Under the pieces are notes generated by a model. That model did not search any database. It saw only the letters and a program-made list of their open reading frames with translations, and was not told the origin of the DNA. Of a DNA stretch of 64,000 bases, positions 36,001 through 46,669 are shown piece by piece. Positions within the stretch are counted from its first letter, which is position 1. Each line of letters begins with the position of its first letter. A program made the position numbers and the translations under genes. This DNA comes from Pontederia crassipes (taxonomy: Eukaryota > Streptophyta > Magnoliopsida > Commelinales > Pontederiaceae). The stretch spans positions 43,881,391-43,945,390 of the forward strand of contig CM060193.1 of NCBI GenBank assembly GCA_030549335.1, read 5' to 3'.

Positions 36001-39000
36001 GTACATATTGATATATGAAAGGGTCACAATGTACAAGTACGAGCTCTCTAGAAGAGAGTGACAAAAGAGGAGAGAAGTACAACTTTTACCTGAATACCCA
36101 CTCCCGGAGAGGAAAAGAGAGATGGAGTACAATATTCTCAACATGACATCTCTCCCCACAAAAAAAATATTGATACAGTAACACTCCATGGCCCAAGTAT
36201 AAGGTCGCCAACGGTGCTCTCCAACTACCAAGGGCTTTGAGCAACCGCCAAAATGTCTCCAAAGCAGAAGGAAAATGCCATATGGGGCGCAGGGACTCTA
36301 GTGAGAACTCTATCACGCGGTAGAAGCCAAGCAAAAATCTTGATCGTTAAGCAGCAATCTCAATCACCAAATGATCCTGCAGTCGACGCTGAAAGTGTCT
36401 GGGGACAAATAAGGGAATGGAAACTGGAGGTAAAGACTACGATGAGAGAAGGCCCCTAAAAGCCAAACCCATCCATTAAATCTAGATAGGTCAGGTATGA
36501 AAGGAGCGCTAGTGCAGTGACAAAAGCTCTACAAAACGATGCTCCAAGAGTGAACAAAAAGGGGGGATCCAAGAATTGTTGCCCAGATCACGAGAAATCG
36601 ACCAACTGTCTGTATCTTTGATCTATCTTGTACACTCACATTTACGAAGTTGAGTATGTTCACAGTAAGCCTAGTTAGTATCATGTGATTATTGAGTATG
36701 CTCACACTCAGCCTAGGTAGTAACATTCTCTGCGGGTCCATAGGCAGCGTAGTTCCTCTCCTGCAGTATGCAGTCGACATCATGTTCATAGAGGGGTCAG
36801 ACCTGAAGGCTAGACAGGTTGCCATCCTCGTGGAGCTGTTTGGGGCGGCGACCGGGCTCCAGATTGACCACGACAAGTCCTTCATCCCCTTTGGCATGGC
36901 CCGACAATGTAGCGTGATGTGAGGTAGAGCTTCATACACCGATTGGTTCGCTGCTGATTACTTCTCCACCTCTCCGACCGGCACACCAACTCACAAGGGT
37001 GGACTCCAGTCTTAGAGCAACTATCATGTAGCGGTTGGCTTTTCTTGCCCCAGTCCATTCTCTCAGTACTCCCGCTCTACTATATGTCAGTTTTTGGATG
37101 CCATCCCAGCTTCAAAGGCGGTTTGATACTCTGAGGAGTAGATTTATTTGGCAAGGGGTTGGTTCGGACTGGTGCCTGGGGTATCCACCTCAGTTGCATG
37201 GCAGTGACCTCTGCTACACCAATCGGGCGCTCTTGGCTTGGTGGCTGGGATGGATCATGGGCCCCGAGGACGGTCTTTGACAGGTGGTCTTTTTCACCTG
37301 TTAAAGGTGCAACCTTTCATGGGAGTGCAAGGCCATTCTACCACTGGAACCTCATCTTTCTGGTGTGGTGTCTTAGCACTACTTCTGGTGCATCCTTTTA
37401 TGGAGCCCTCTCTCAGTAATGGGAGGCTTTCTCATTCTGGTTGCATGAGTGGCTGAGGGGCTCGTTATCAGTATCTTTACCCTTGATTTGGGCCTTGACG
37501 GCACATCCATAAGTAGCACAAGTCCTAGCCAGTTTGTAATTGAGGACTACGCCCATCAAGGTAAGCTTAGATTTCTGTTAAGAATACAGCAGTAGATCAG
37601 TCAAGTCATGGTATTGTCCTTAGAGTATTTTGCTTGTCACAACAAGGCAGAATAAGAGTGTAGATGCATGAATCATGCCTTGGATTAGTCCTATATGAAT
37701 ATGTCACGGGAGAAATGCTAGGAATATATAGGAATATGGTCTTCATTAACACGTTAATAGTGCAGGCCAGCGGACAATATCATGCACCGGTCGGAAACTT
37801 TACATATGGTATCAAATCCATTCCACATGGACTTCTGTGCAAGGTGGGGTGCGATCACTCAACGATGACGTTAAGTCCCCTAAGAGGGGAAGGATGCATG
37901 AGGCATGCCTTGGATTAATCCCACATGCAGAGAGAAGCTGAGTTATATGGGAATATGACATTCACCATGTTTGACGCGTTTTGATAAAACCGTGCAGGCC
38001 AAAGCCCAGGGTCAAATAAGGACTCCATAAGAGTATAATAATCTACTCAAGACATCATTCTGGCTAATCAACAAAATTCAATGATAAATATCAACACGTT
38101 TGCCATCACCGGATTCTTGCGAATATCCCAAGACTAGTACATATCTCCTTGGCATGCTTTTTCCACAATAATGCAAATATCCTTCACTAATCAGTTTACT
38201 ACGAGGTAACTATCTTGTTCCCTCTTCTCGAGACCTTTATTAGTTGATTTCAAGATAACCTCTATCAAAGATATACAAGTCGTTTTGTCACCGACAAAGA
38301 TTTGAAGGACCAAAGTGTAATTCAAGATACGAATAAGTTTTGATGGTGCTATCCTGAAAAGTGTGCGAATAGGAAGCTAGGGACTTGGTTTCAACAATAG
38401 AACTTTCTTTTTTGAGAAAGTTTCAACAGTAGAAATAATGCCAGAGGAGGTGATGGAAAAATAATAGCTGTAAAGATAATAGTAATGGACGAAAAATGAC
38501 AATCCAAGTCCTATTAGGACACTCCTCGATGTAGGATTCCAGCCCTCATTGCAAAGAGAAGAACCACCTATTGGCTTACAATTGCAGAACCCCAAGGAGG
38601 ATGTGGAAGCAAAAGGCGGAGTAAAAAAAGGAGAGCGACCAAGAAGGTAAAGATGTCCAATCTAAGATTATTGCTCTGATACAATATAGAAGAGAATGAT
38701 GTTGAACAGTGATAATCTTATTGAGGATGATCCAACATATATCAAAGGACTGTACAGAAATACTAGGAATAGAAACTTGTAAAAGATCAAAAGAACAATT
38801 GACTTGTATAAAGAAATTGTCAACCTAAATACAGAAACAATGGCTGGCTGGTACAATGAAATTTTTTTTTTTTGAGAAGGAAAAGGATGACTACTGAGTT
38901 TGCTTGTCATCCGGATATATATATATCACCGAAAGAAATGTCATATACATGTGGTACACTCTCCATCGGAGAGCGGCAAAACAAAGGGAGTACAAGTACT

Positions 39001-42000
39001 AGGTGAAACCCCACTCCCGAAGAAGACAAAAAGTGTGATGTACAATATCTCTCCCCACAAAAAATAACTCGGTTGCGCTGTAGTCAAATGGCCCAGGCAC
39101 CGGCTAAAAAGGTCGCCAATGGAACTCTCCAACACTGTCTCTGTCCTAGGCACCGGCCAAAAAGGTCGCCAATGGTACAATGAAATTGATGGCCTAAGAT
39201 ATCACTTGCAATTTCTCTCCGACTGAAGATATTTCCAGCAACATCTCCAACATCTAGGAATCACACGCAAGGCTGTTACTTTGGAGAAATGAAAAAGAGG
39301 GGGTGTCAACAATGACAAAATACATGGATCAAGATGAGAAACATAAAGATCGATCTCTTCATTAATGTTGTGCAGAAATTTGGATGGCAGCAGTCCTGAT
39401 GGACAAACTTTGCACTCTCAGGAAAAAATTGTAAAAAATAAAAAAGTCATGTAACAACATTTTACAAGGAAAAAGAAAAGGGAGAAAACAAATTGAAAAA
39501 GCCAAAAACATAATTGACTAGCGTTTCTCTTTTTAGGTGAGTTTCAGTGTATTTTAGTTTTCAATGAGTGCAGTTAAAGATAAGTTACAAGTAAAATTTA
39601 CTGACCAGAGGATCCATTACAAAATAGCTTATTAATCATCTAATCACTTGTTACAATGACCAAATAAATGCAGCTCAAAGCGCACCCTAGAATGTTCTTA
39701 TAAAAAAATATGTTTCTCCTATGGTTTTGCATCATAATAAGTTTTCTTTATATTTTCCAATGAACTTGAAAATTAAATAAATCATTTTGGAGACCTTCAA
39801 TACATAGTATTTAATATTCATCTTACTTCTCGTGTGACATTCAAATTCAACATTGATATCTGAAAATCACCACCATCAGCACTATATGCGGCAAATAAGC
39901 AATCACCATCAGGGTGCCATGTGATATCTTCTGGCCATCTTCTTTGCTTCGGAGATGCACAATCTGAAGAGCTAAGTAATATGGCACTCGCTCTGCATAC
40001 AAACATGTTGAAGGTAAAAATGCTTATACGATAATCACATGTGGTAAATATTGAAAATTGGTTTACAAAACAGATAAATATGTAAAGGCAGGATCAGACA
40101 AGACTGGTCCTTCCATTATGCTGACCTATGGATTGGGAAATAGAAGCTATGGGCAATGAGGTTACAACGAGCAAAAGACAAGTAGGATTTTTCAAAAAGA
40201 AGACAAATGGAAATAAAATAAGAAAATAATTTAAGTGCAGTAAGGAAACTATTTTTTGGAGTAAAAAGGGTGAGCAGCAAATGGTGGTCGTCCAACTCCT
40301 TTTTTTTAGAGGTCGTCCAACTCCATTGATTTAGGAAACTGTTTATGAAGACACTATCGGGCAAATAGTCTTCTTTTCTGGAGGAAGAAACAATCTTCCT
40401 CGACCCTTGTTGATAGAACTTAAAACTTGATGGAACAGAGGGTCCCTCACCATTCTAATAACAGTGTTGCAACATAACAAACTTGAATTCGTGAGTAATT
40501 GCTAAAGCACATCGAACTTTTGAGAGAATAAAGGATGGTTGTTGGGTGCGGGTGCACCATTCATTTCATTGCTGATTATCTAAACTACTTACAGAGGATA
40601 AAATATTAAAACTCGTCATCCAGCCCACTCCTTTGGCATATTATTTGCAATGTTAGATATAATATTTTCCAGACCACACATTCTCCTCAAAATATGCACC
40701 CATTCTGTTGGGAGCCAAATTGACAACAAAAAAGCAAAAGGTCCTGCTAAACGCCTTCTGAATACACATGTTTGGATGTTTCTTTCATCCATTGTAAAAT
40801 ATCTCCATACATTTGTCCCAAAACTTAGGTCAATCAATAGGCAGCCAGAACCCCTGCCACACTGCTCATGCTATCAGACAGTTCTTTTTTTTTTTTTTTG
40901 AGGAAAGGAAGGATGACAACCAAAAGTTGTAGCTGTCATCCAGGTATATATATAACTGTGAAGATAAGAGTCATGTACATGAGTAGGCTCTAAAAAAGAG
41001 AGCGCCAAAAGAAAGGGGGTGCACAACAACTATCCAAAACCCCACTCCCGGAGAAGAAAGGAAGCATTAAATTGCCAACAATGCTCTCGATCTCAGTCGT
41101 TGCCTAACCAGATCATGGAGTGAATGCCAAAATGCCCCTGCCGTTGAGGGGAAACACCCACGTGCCCATCCCCGACCAAAACTCCTGGGAGACTGTGCAG
41201 TCAAAGAAGAAATGATCAATGCCCTCCGCCTCACCACACATAGGACAAGAGATCTTGGGGCGCCCATGTTGACCTATAAACTCTGGTGAGGAGCTGCCAT
41301 GTCGCAAGAGCCAGGCGAAGATCTTAACTTTTAGCGACAGATGCATATGAAGGAAGGAGATTGATATTGACTGAAGCATTGCAGAAAACACATGAATGTG
41401 ATTGCCTCAATGGCACATCTGGATGTAGAACACTGAGTATGCAAACATCTTTGTCTAGAATAATCACGCACATATTTTCATATGCAGTGAGTCCATAGCT
41501 ACCATACGAGCTGGCGATCAGTCTGCAGATCAGCATCCTCTAATTGATTTTCATTATCTATAAGTTTGCATAATCCATGAACAGAGCCGTCAGTTGGTTG
41601 TCCATGTCCACAAATCCTGACAAGGGGGATCCAATATGCCATCAAAACTCCCATAAAAAGGAGGATGCTGCCACATGCTGTTTTGAGGAGTCCACGCACC
41701 ATTAGGGAATAGATTGCCCAACCAATAGCTAGCACTAATAGACTGTCTATCCCGAGCTATCACACATAGCCTCTGACAAAGAGAGGCTCATTTGAAATCT
41801 ACTGATCCAACCAGAACAGAAAATTATTGCTCAAGCCCAAGGATGCGACAAGAAAATTGGGTATTATAAGCATCACGATATATCTCCCTTTCAAAGTGAA
41901 GAAGCCCCTTTGAGTTGTTGGGCCATTTACCACAATAAAGTATGGTCATAACATCCTGTTATCACATAGGACAAGAGGATCAGAGAGATCTATAATCCAG

Positions 42001-45000
42001 ACAGTCCACTTTGAGAGAAGTGCATCATTAATACATGTGTGAATCCCCAATCCTTTAACCTTGACCAGCATTTCCTGAATGCCTTCATAAAGGTTTTTGA
42101 CAAAAACATCAATATGATGGATCACACCATGTCACATTTAAAAGGCTTTCATAAAATAAAGAAAGATTGCTGGTAGCATCTATCAAACAAAAGTTAGTCT
42201 CCACCTACAAGAGAACATTCAGAGTGGACTGCCACTCGATTTGGAGGTCACACATACCCCTCAACGTCAAGATTTTAGCTAGGGTCTGGAGACATGATGG
42301 GATCCTCACTAGTCTTTAGGGTGAAATGGGTGTTTAGTGCTGACACATTCTGCAAACACTTTTGAGTTGAAGGACACCGCCCACCTTTTTTGTGAATGCC
42401 CTTTAACCACCAAGGTATGGCGGTTGGTGTAGTGCACCATGAACAGCCACCCTTGGCATCAACCACAATCTGAGTTCACTACAACTGAGTTAGGGGGGGT
42501 GGAAGACGAAGACAACTAATATTGATGTCTTCGCCGATATTTTGAATGTTGGGGTTTTTTATGGTGAGGGTGATGTTACATAGAACATATTTTGTTTTTG
42601 TTTTCTTCGGGGGATAATATATTCGTTGATCCATGTTCATAAGATTCGACAGGATTTTATGCTGGCTGTCGGGGCCTAACACAACCCTCCTCCTTTATCT
42701 GGGCTTGGGACCGGTTATAAAATATAGGCGAGATACCTAATTGCATGCTATTTGCGGATGATATAGTATTTTTAGCGGATTCAAGAGAAGAGATTAATAC
42801 AAAATTGAAAATATGAAGAAATACGTTGGAGTCAAAGGGTTTTCGTTTAAGTAGGAATAAAACAGAATATATGCATAGCAATTTCACAAATAAACAACTT
42901 AGAGACGATTTGAAAGTTAGGCTAGGGGAGGATATAATTCCTCAAGTGACAAAGTTTAAATATTTAGGATCAATTGTAAGACAAGATGGTGAGATTGATG
43001 GCGATATTAATCATAGAATTCAAGCTGGTTGGTATAAGTGGAGGAAAGCCATTGGAGTTCTTTGTGATAGAAAAGTACCCAATAAAGTTAAAGAAAAATT
43101 CTATCGTACTGCTATAAGACCAGCAGTGTTATATGGTAGTAAATGTTGGGCTATGAAGGGACAACATGAACGTAAAGTGGGGGTAGCCGAAATGAGGATG
43201 TTGAGATGGATGTGTGGTCATACAAGATTAGATAAGATTATGAATGACCATATACGTGAACGAGTCGGAGTGGCTCCTATTAGTGAGAAAATGGTAGAGA
43301 ATCGTTTGAGATGGTTTGGTCATATTCAGAGAAGACCATTAGATGCGCCAGTAAGAAGAGTAGATCAAATAATCTGGAGTCCGATTAAAAGAGGGAGAGG
43401 GAGGCCAAGGCGGACACTTGGCAAACTAATAGAGCAAGATCTATTGGTGAATAATATACCAAAAGGTTTGGTTACTAATAGAGCGGAATGGCGTCGTATG
43501 ATCCATGTAGCCGACCCCACCTAGTGGGATAAGACTTTGTTGTTGTTGTTGTTGTTGTTTCTTCGGGGATAAGGCTTTGTTGTTGTTGTTGTTTCTTCGG
43601 GGGGAATCAATCATGTCTTGTCTTCTTATCTTTGACATCTCATACACTTTATCTTCTTATCTTCGACATCTCATACCCTCTTGTAAATTTCATGAGACAT
43701 TTAGTTTTAATACAACAGAAATGTCCATCACTTCTTTAAAAAAAAACTCAAAGTACAGATAGATAAAGAAAAAGACTTCGAAGAAGAAATAAGAGTATGA
43801 TAAAGAAATTCAAACTGAAATCATGAATTAGAATTGAACGAATTTTATGAGTTTATGAGGTTTTTTTTCTATTGATTATTAAAACTAATTTGACAAATTT
43901 CCAGTCAGATCATTTTCTTGTGGCTTACTTCAGCAACTGGTAGGCATGGCCAGTCAGGAAGGTCACCTAGATAGTTTTAACGATCCAATATATACCCGAT
44001 TTTAGCCATAAGGACTAACAACGACAGAAAAGTACAGTGCATCACTTATGTAATAATAAATGATAAAATTGAGCTAAAACACTATGAAGAATATTGAGTT
44101 AAAAATGTGTGCTTATAGCACCTAATAGGTCATATTAATATGACATTAAATAGCATTATTTCATTCTATCACCCGAACCTAAAAACACTGAAGAATATTG
44201 AGTTAAAAATGTGTGTTTATAGCACCTAATAGGTCATATTAATATGACATTAAATAGCATTATTTCATTCTATCACCCGAACCAAAACACAAGCATGAAG
44301 ATTAGAAAGCCTACCCTTTGCCTTGTATTTGCCATAAATTCACAACTCCATCCAGTGCACTGCAAATATCAACAACAGAAATGCAAGATCAGAGACCTAC
44401 TTTTCTCAAAAAAAGATCAGAGACCTACTTGAAGAATAAACTACAATAATTAATTATCTCTTTCAGAGAGACTAGGGAAAGGCTAGTCATCCACTTGTAT
44501 ACTTATATATGTTAGAAAGATGTGTGTGTGTGTCATCATAGATTAAACAACATAGAGGTTGGGGTCACAATTCACAGGATTAAGGTTTGGATTCTGATTA
44601 AAATGTAGAATTCTTTCTTTTCAAGGTATTGAAATCCTAGTTGAAGTGTACAGACTTAATGCATATAAATTCAATTGTATGACTTAATTATATCATAAGA
44701 AGAGAGAAGAATTTCTTTTTGAGGGGAAAGGACGAGGGCCATATGCACTCATCCAATTTTATCCAGTTTGTTAAAGATATAAGATTGTCACAGCTGAAAG
44801 CGAAGAAACATTGTTTTATTGGTTAATTGGAAACTTTTAGTTTAGCAAATTACTTCAAATACCAATCGATTGAAGTTATCAAAATGTAACAACATCAGTA
44901 CCTCATTGCTAAAGGGCCATTTCTCATATCAAAAGCTTTTCCTTGATGATCCCTCCCTTACAGAAAAACTTTCACCACAAAGGCCCAAAGGGATGTGTTT

Positions 45001-46187
45001 TGTCAATACATTAGAGGTGTGGAAAAGGCATAACAAACCATCAGTATGGGTTGAAAAGATCTCCCACTGGTTCAACTGAGTTAGGGGTCAAGGTGGATTT
45101 TTAATTTTGTCTGAATAGATGAGAAAAGAAAGTTCAAAACTGCACGAACGCAGTCCAAATTATGCTGAAATAACTGATGGCTCTCAACTACGAGGAAAGA
45201 GAACTGCCCATCCTTTTTTTAAAAGTGAAAACTGCCCATCGTTAGGTTATCTAATCATATTTTTTTTATTAGGATCACATTCTCTATCAAATAATAATGT
45301 TAGAAATTGAAAGAACTTTGAAGTGTTACTGTGAATGCATGCTCCATTACCTGGTTACAAAGAGGTTATCATTAACAGGGCACAGCTCAAGGCTTCGCAA
45401 TTTTCTCTTATGCTGACTGGAAATATGTGTGTTGGATTGGAATCTGATTAGGCTTGGTGATGAAGACGACTGCAATAGTGGAATCAAATCCTGATGCTCC
45501 TGCTCTGCCGTCACAAAAGACATTTGGAATAACAGAAAATAACTCATCACACACAAACGGCAGCAATGCAACTTTGATGAAACATGTTACTATTGGGAAT
45601 ATACGACAAAAAAAACTACCAAATATACATATCCAATAACTTCTTCGTTACCTCGTTCCCTCTTGACACCCATTTCAGCTGATCCGTCCGGCCTTCCCTT
45701 CCCAAAGGTTGTGGTTCTGCCGTTCATAGTTTGCTCCGGAGGTTTCCTGATGCTATCCGATTGAGTGTAAGAAGCAGTGCCAACTCTCCGTGCATCGGAA
45801 CCAACGGAAGGCTGACCATTCGTCAAAATGGATCCCGGCTTCACGATCGGTGCAACTTTAACATTCATCGAGTTAGCAGGTAGCGTGGCACTATGGGGAG
45901 GGATAATAAGTTGGGGGCGTGAGGTGTGCTGCGGAGGCACCGGGCGAGGCCTTACAAGATCGTCATTTGGGTTATCCACGGGGCGTCCGCTAGTGCTGGT
46001 CTCCTTAACGGCGGCAAAAGGAACCGCCGCCGGCGCTCGAACCTTGGAGCGCGACCGCAGCCGGTCCAACTTCGCCTGCGAATCCTTAAGCTTCCCCTCC
46101 ACCTCTTCCAACTGCACGGGCGGGTCCAACGGAAGAAGGGATTTGAGACCGAGGATGCGATCAAACGGCGCGATAAGAGAAGAGGTG

Positions 46188-46230
<43 letters not shown>

Positions 46231-46510
46231 GGAGGGATGAAGAAACCTGGGCCTTGTAGTGAGCGATCTTCTGGCGGATGTGGTCGCGCTCCTTGGTTCG
46301 GTGCGCCACCAGGGCGGCCAACACTTCCTCTTGGTCGTCGTCGCCGTCGTTGTCGTCGGCATCTTTGCCGACCCCCCCTACGTTGCCACCGTTGTAGGCG
46401 GCGGCGGCGCGTTTGGCGCCGGGTGGGATGATGCCGCCAGGAGAGCCGTTGGAGAAGGTTCCGTCGTCGTCTTGCTCCGATTTCGGCTTCTTGAGGAAGC
46501 GAAGGTCCAT
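33022..46510 (-). CDS. WD40-repeat (transducin-like) protein with low-complexity N-terminus
   Basis: Seven exons join in frame on the minus strand: 46510-46247, 46111-45652, 45504-45351, 44359-44315, 39992-39827, 34050-33689 and 33340-33022 (1,770 nt, 589 aa). The N-terminus (MDLRFLKKPK) leads to an acidic DADDNDGDDDQEE stretch. A predicted helical/coiled-coil segment follows (residues about 62-115), then a Pro/Ser-rich linker. Residues about 280-589 contain seven WD-type repeats, with ends including DGVVNLWQ, DFQISMLNL, DHMVVLWQD, DKRIISYDL, NKQLRLFDIR, DPMIHIFDIR and DLNIGLHRI, enough for one beta-propeller. WD40 propellers are protein-interaction scaffolds; the partner and pathway are not evident. 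The start is the first ATG, 69 nt downstream of a TATA box. Introns 4 (4.3 kb) and 5 (5.8 kb) are filled with retrotransposons; the coding sequence is unbroken. Confidence 0.9.
34691..34710 (-). mobile_element. 20-bp tail-like micro-insertion
   Basis: T9 plus GGAGGGAAGAC lies between copies of ACGCCACAT (34682-34690 and 34711-34719). It fits an antisense LINE tail (CTTCCCTCC-poly(A)). The TSD is short. It lies in intron 5 of the WD40 gene. Confidence 0.55.
34921..35360 (-). mobile_element. Ty1/copia reverse transcriptase remnant
   Basis: The minus strand has DPWQHALNDEMDGPLSRGVW then ELV (35315-35240), followed in another frame by CSKGFIQTYGMNCLETFS, LCQFDIKNTLF and LKKAIYGLKS (35150-34921). 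These match the copia RT blocks W..A..EE, AKGF.Q..G.DY.ETFSPV, Q.DVKNAFL and KKALYGLKQ. Frameshifts and a lost block show decay. It lies in intron 5 of the WD40 gene, same strand. Confidence 0.82.
35945..36480 (-). mobile_element. L1-type LINE 3' end
   Basis: Minus strand: the C-terminal frame LKALGSWRAPLATLYLGHGV, then FFCGERCHVENIVLHLSF (36235-36090), then the 3' UTR, stem-loop (35969-35999, imperfect) and CTTTTCCC-poly(A). It closely resembles the copy at 10597. It lies in intron 5 of the WD40 gene. Confidence 0.75.
36640..37560 (+). mobile_element. L1-type LINE reverse transcriptase 3' half, decayed
   Basis: Plus-strand frames contain GSVVPLLQYAVDIMFIEGSD (the catalytic YADD is altered to YAVD), then AILVELFGAATGLQIDHDKS, then FWMPSQLQRRFDTLRSRFIW, the usual palm-to-thumb order of L1 RT. 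It lies antisense to the WD40 gene in intron 5, back to back with the LINE on its left. Confidence 0.72.
37665..38030 (+). mobile_element. Candidate TRIM or small LTR retrotransposon
   Basis: Two direct repeats (about 37665-37800 and 37895-38020) share GATGCATGA(A/G)(T/G)CATGCC, TTGGATTA(G/A)TCC and GTGCAGGCCA. Between them TATGGTATCAAATCC (37806) follows the first repeat like a Met-tRNA primer-binding site, and AAGAGGGGAAGGA (37882) precedes the second like a polypurine tract. No coding capacity. The repeats diverge at their 3' ends. Confidence 0.5.
38403..38419 (-). mobile_element. 17-bp LINE-tail micro-insertion with 15-bp TSD
   Basis: A T-rich insert reading CTCAAAAAAG on the minus strand lies between GTTTCAACA(A/G)TAGAA repeats (38388-38402 and 38420-38434, one mismatch). 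It lies in intron 5 of the WD40 gene. Confidence 0.65.
38864..39172 (-). mobile_element. 309-bp 5'-truncated L1-type LINE with perfect 15-bp TSD
   Basis: TGGTACAATGAAATT flanks it (38849-38863 and 39173-39187). Minus-strand order: C-terminal RT scrap, 3' UTR, TA repeat (38915-38926), stem-loop GGATGACAAG...GTAGTCATCC (38885-38912), CTTCTC-poly(A). At its 5' end the segment GGCACCGGC(T/C)AAAAAGG then TCGCCAATGG is repeated (39097-39122 and 39150-39175), a local duplication made during or before insertion. Confidence 0.9.
40253..40310 (-). mobile_element. LINE tail with nested micro-insertion
   Basis: 40253-40299 on the minus strand reads GGACGACCACCATTTGCTGC then TCACCCTTTTTACTCC-poly(A), a family tail. 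An 11-bp T-run insert (40300-40310) beside it is flanked by perfect GGTCGTCCAACTCC copies (40286-40299 and 40311-40324). The second insert therefore landed in the end of the first. Confidence 0.7.
40881..42290 (-). mobile_element. L1-type LINE 3' part (zf-RVT) with long poly(A)
   Basis: Minus strand: a frame 41735-41499 typical of the RT-zf-RVT linker, then 41391-41113 with LSLKVKIFAWLLRHG, HGRPKISCPMCGEAEGIDHF and FFDCTVSQEFW. The 3' UTR has the stem-loop GGATGACAGC...GTTGTCATCC (40911-40941) and a 16-nt T run on the plus strand. Compared with the copy at 10597, part of the C-terminus is deleted. The 5' limit is uncertain. It lies in intron 4 of the WD40 gene, same strand. Confidence 0.72.
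42614..43557 (+). mobile_element. RTE-clade LINE copy with inverted 5' segment (twin-priming-like)
   Basis: 42616-42724 is the reverse complement of the 5' 110 bp or so of the short RTE-derived elements, so on the minus strand it carries GGTCCCAAGCCCAGATAAAG. It joins directly at about 42731 to sense RTE sequence starting at the catalytic FADD (CTATTTGCGGATGATATAG). The C-terminal frame is then open from 42826 to 43524 (232 aa, RMLRWMCGHTRLDKIM). The 3' end is CCCACCTAGTGGGATAAGAC then (TTG)n. TSD: TTTCTTCGGGG at 42602-42612 and 43558-43568. It lies in intron 4 of the WD40 gene. Confidence 0.88.
43569..43591 (+). mobile_element. 23-bp RTE tail micro-insertion using the same target
   Basis: ATAAGGCTTTG(TTG)4 is followed by a third copy of TTTCTTCGGGG (43592-43602). 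Two insertions, or a re-primed one, therefore share one target site. Just downstream, TCTTCTTATCTT(T/C)GACATC is also tandemly repeated (43618-43672). Confidence 0.88.
44078..44290. repeat. About 104-bp tandem duplication in intron 4
   Basis: Two near-identical units (about 44085-44188 and 44189-44290), each with TGAAGAATATTGAGTT, AGCACCTAATAGG and TTCTATCACCCGAACC. They lie immediately downstream (on the minus strand) of exon 4 of the WD40 gene, whose donor is at 44313-44314. Confidence 0.92.
44403..44412 (+). mobile_element. 10-bp LINE-tail micro-insertion with 18-bp TSD next to a splice acceptor
   Basis: TTCTC-A5 lies between perfect copies of AAGATCAGAGACCTACTT (44385-44402 and 44413-44430). 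It lies 44-53 nt upstream of the exon 4 acceptor of the minus-strand WD40 gene. Confidence 0.8.
44719..44765 (-). mobile_element. L1-type LINE tail fragment with variant stem-loop
   Basis: The minus strand reads GGATGAGTGC...GCCCTCGTCC, then TTTCCCCTC and A5. The seventh stem pair is G-C instead of the usual C-G. It lies in intron 3 of the WD40 gene. Confidence 0.65.
45213..45229 (-). mobile_element. 17-bp tail-like micro-insertion with 11-bp TSD
   Basis: The minus strand reads TTCACTTTT-A7-G between perfect AACTGCCCATC copies (45202-45212 and 45230-45240). It lies in intron 3 of the WD40 gene. Confidence 0.6.
46192..46224. repeat. (GA)n microsatellite in intron 1 of the WD40 gene
   Basis: About 16 GA units (CT on the coding strand) in the 135-bp intron 46246-46112. 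The intron has no stop in the exon frame, so retention would add a Ser/Leu-rich stretch rather than truncate the protein. Confidence 0.9.
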
Positions 46511-46578
46511 CCGCCCTTTTGATCAAATTATACCAAGTCCGGCCGGGAGGGACACCGAGGGGGCGGCGCAAAGAGACC

Positions 46579-46586
46579 TTTATATA
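46579..46586 (-). promoter_or_regulatory. TATA box of the WD40 gene
   Basis: TATATAAA on the minus strand, 69 nt upstream of the ATG at 46510, in a GC-poor to GC-rich transition. The same box and spacing are preserved in the duplicated copy at 51427-51434. Confidence 0.7.
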
Positions 46587-46669
46587 GTAGTGTCCGTCAT
46601 TCGTTCATTTCTTTCTTTTGTCATCTTTTTCGCATTTTTTCGGACCTGGTGGTGTCGAAGATTATAAAC

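Noticed and set aside
46161-46571. Overlapping ORFs opposite and out of frame with WD40 exon 1
   Set aside because: Shadows of a GC-rich exon. The spliced WD40 frame explains the region.
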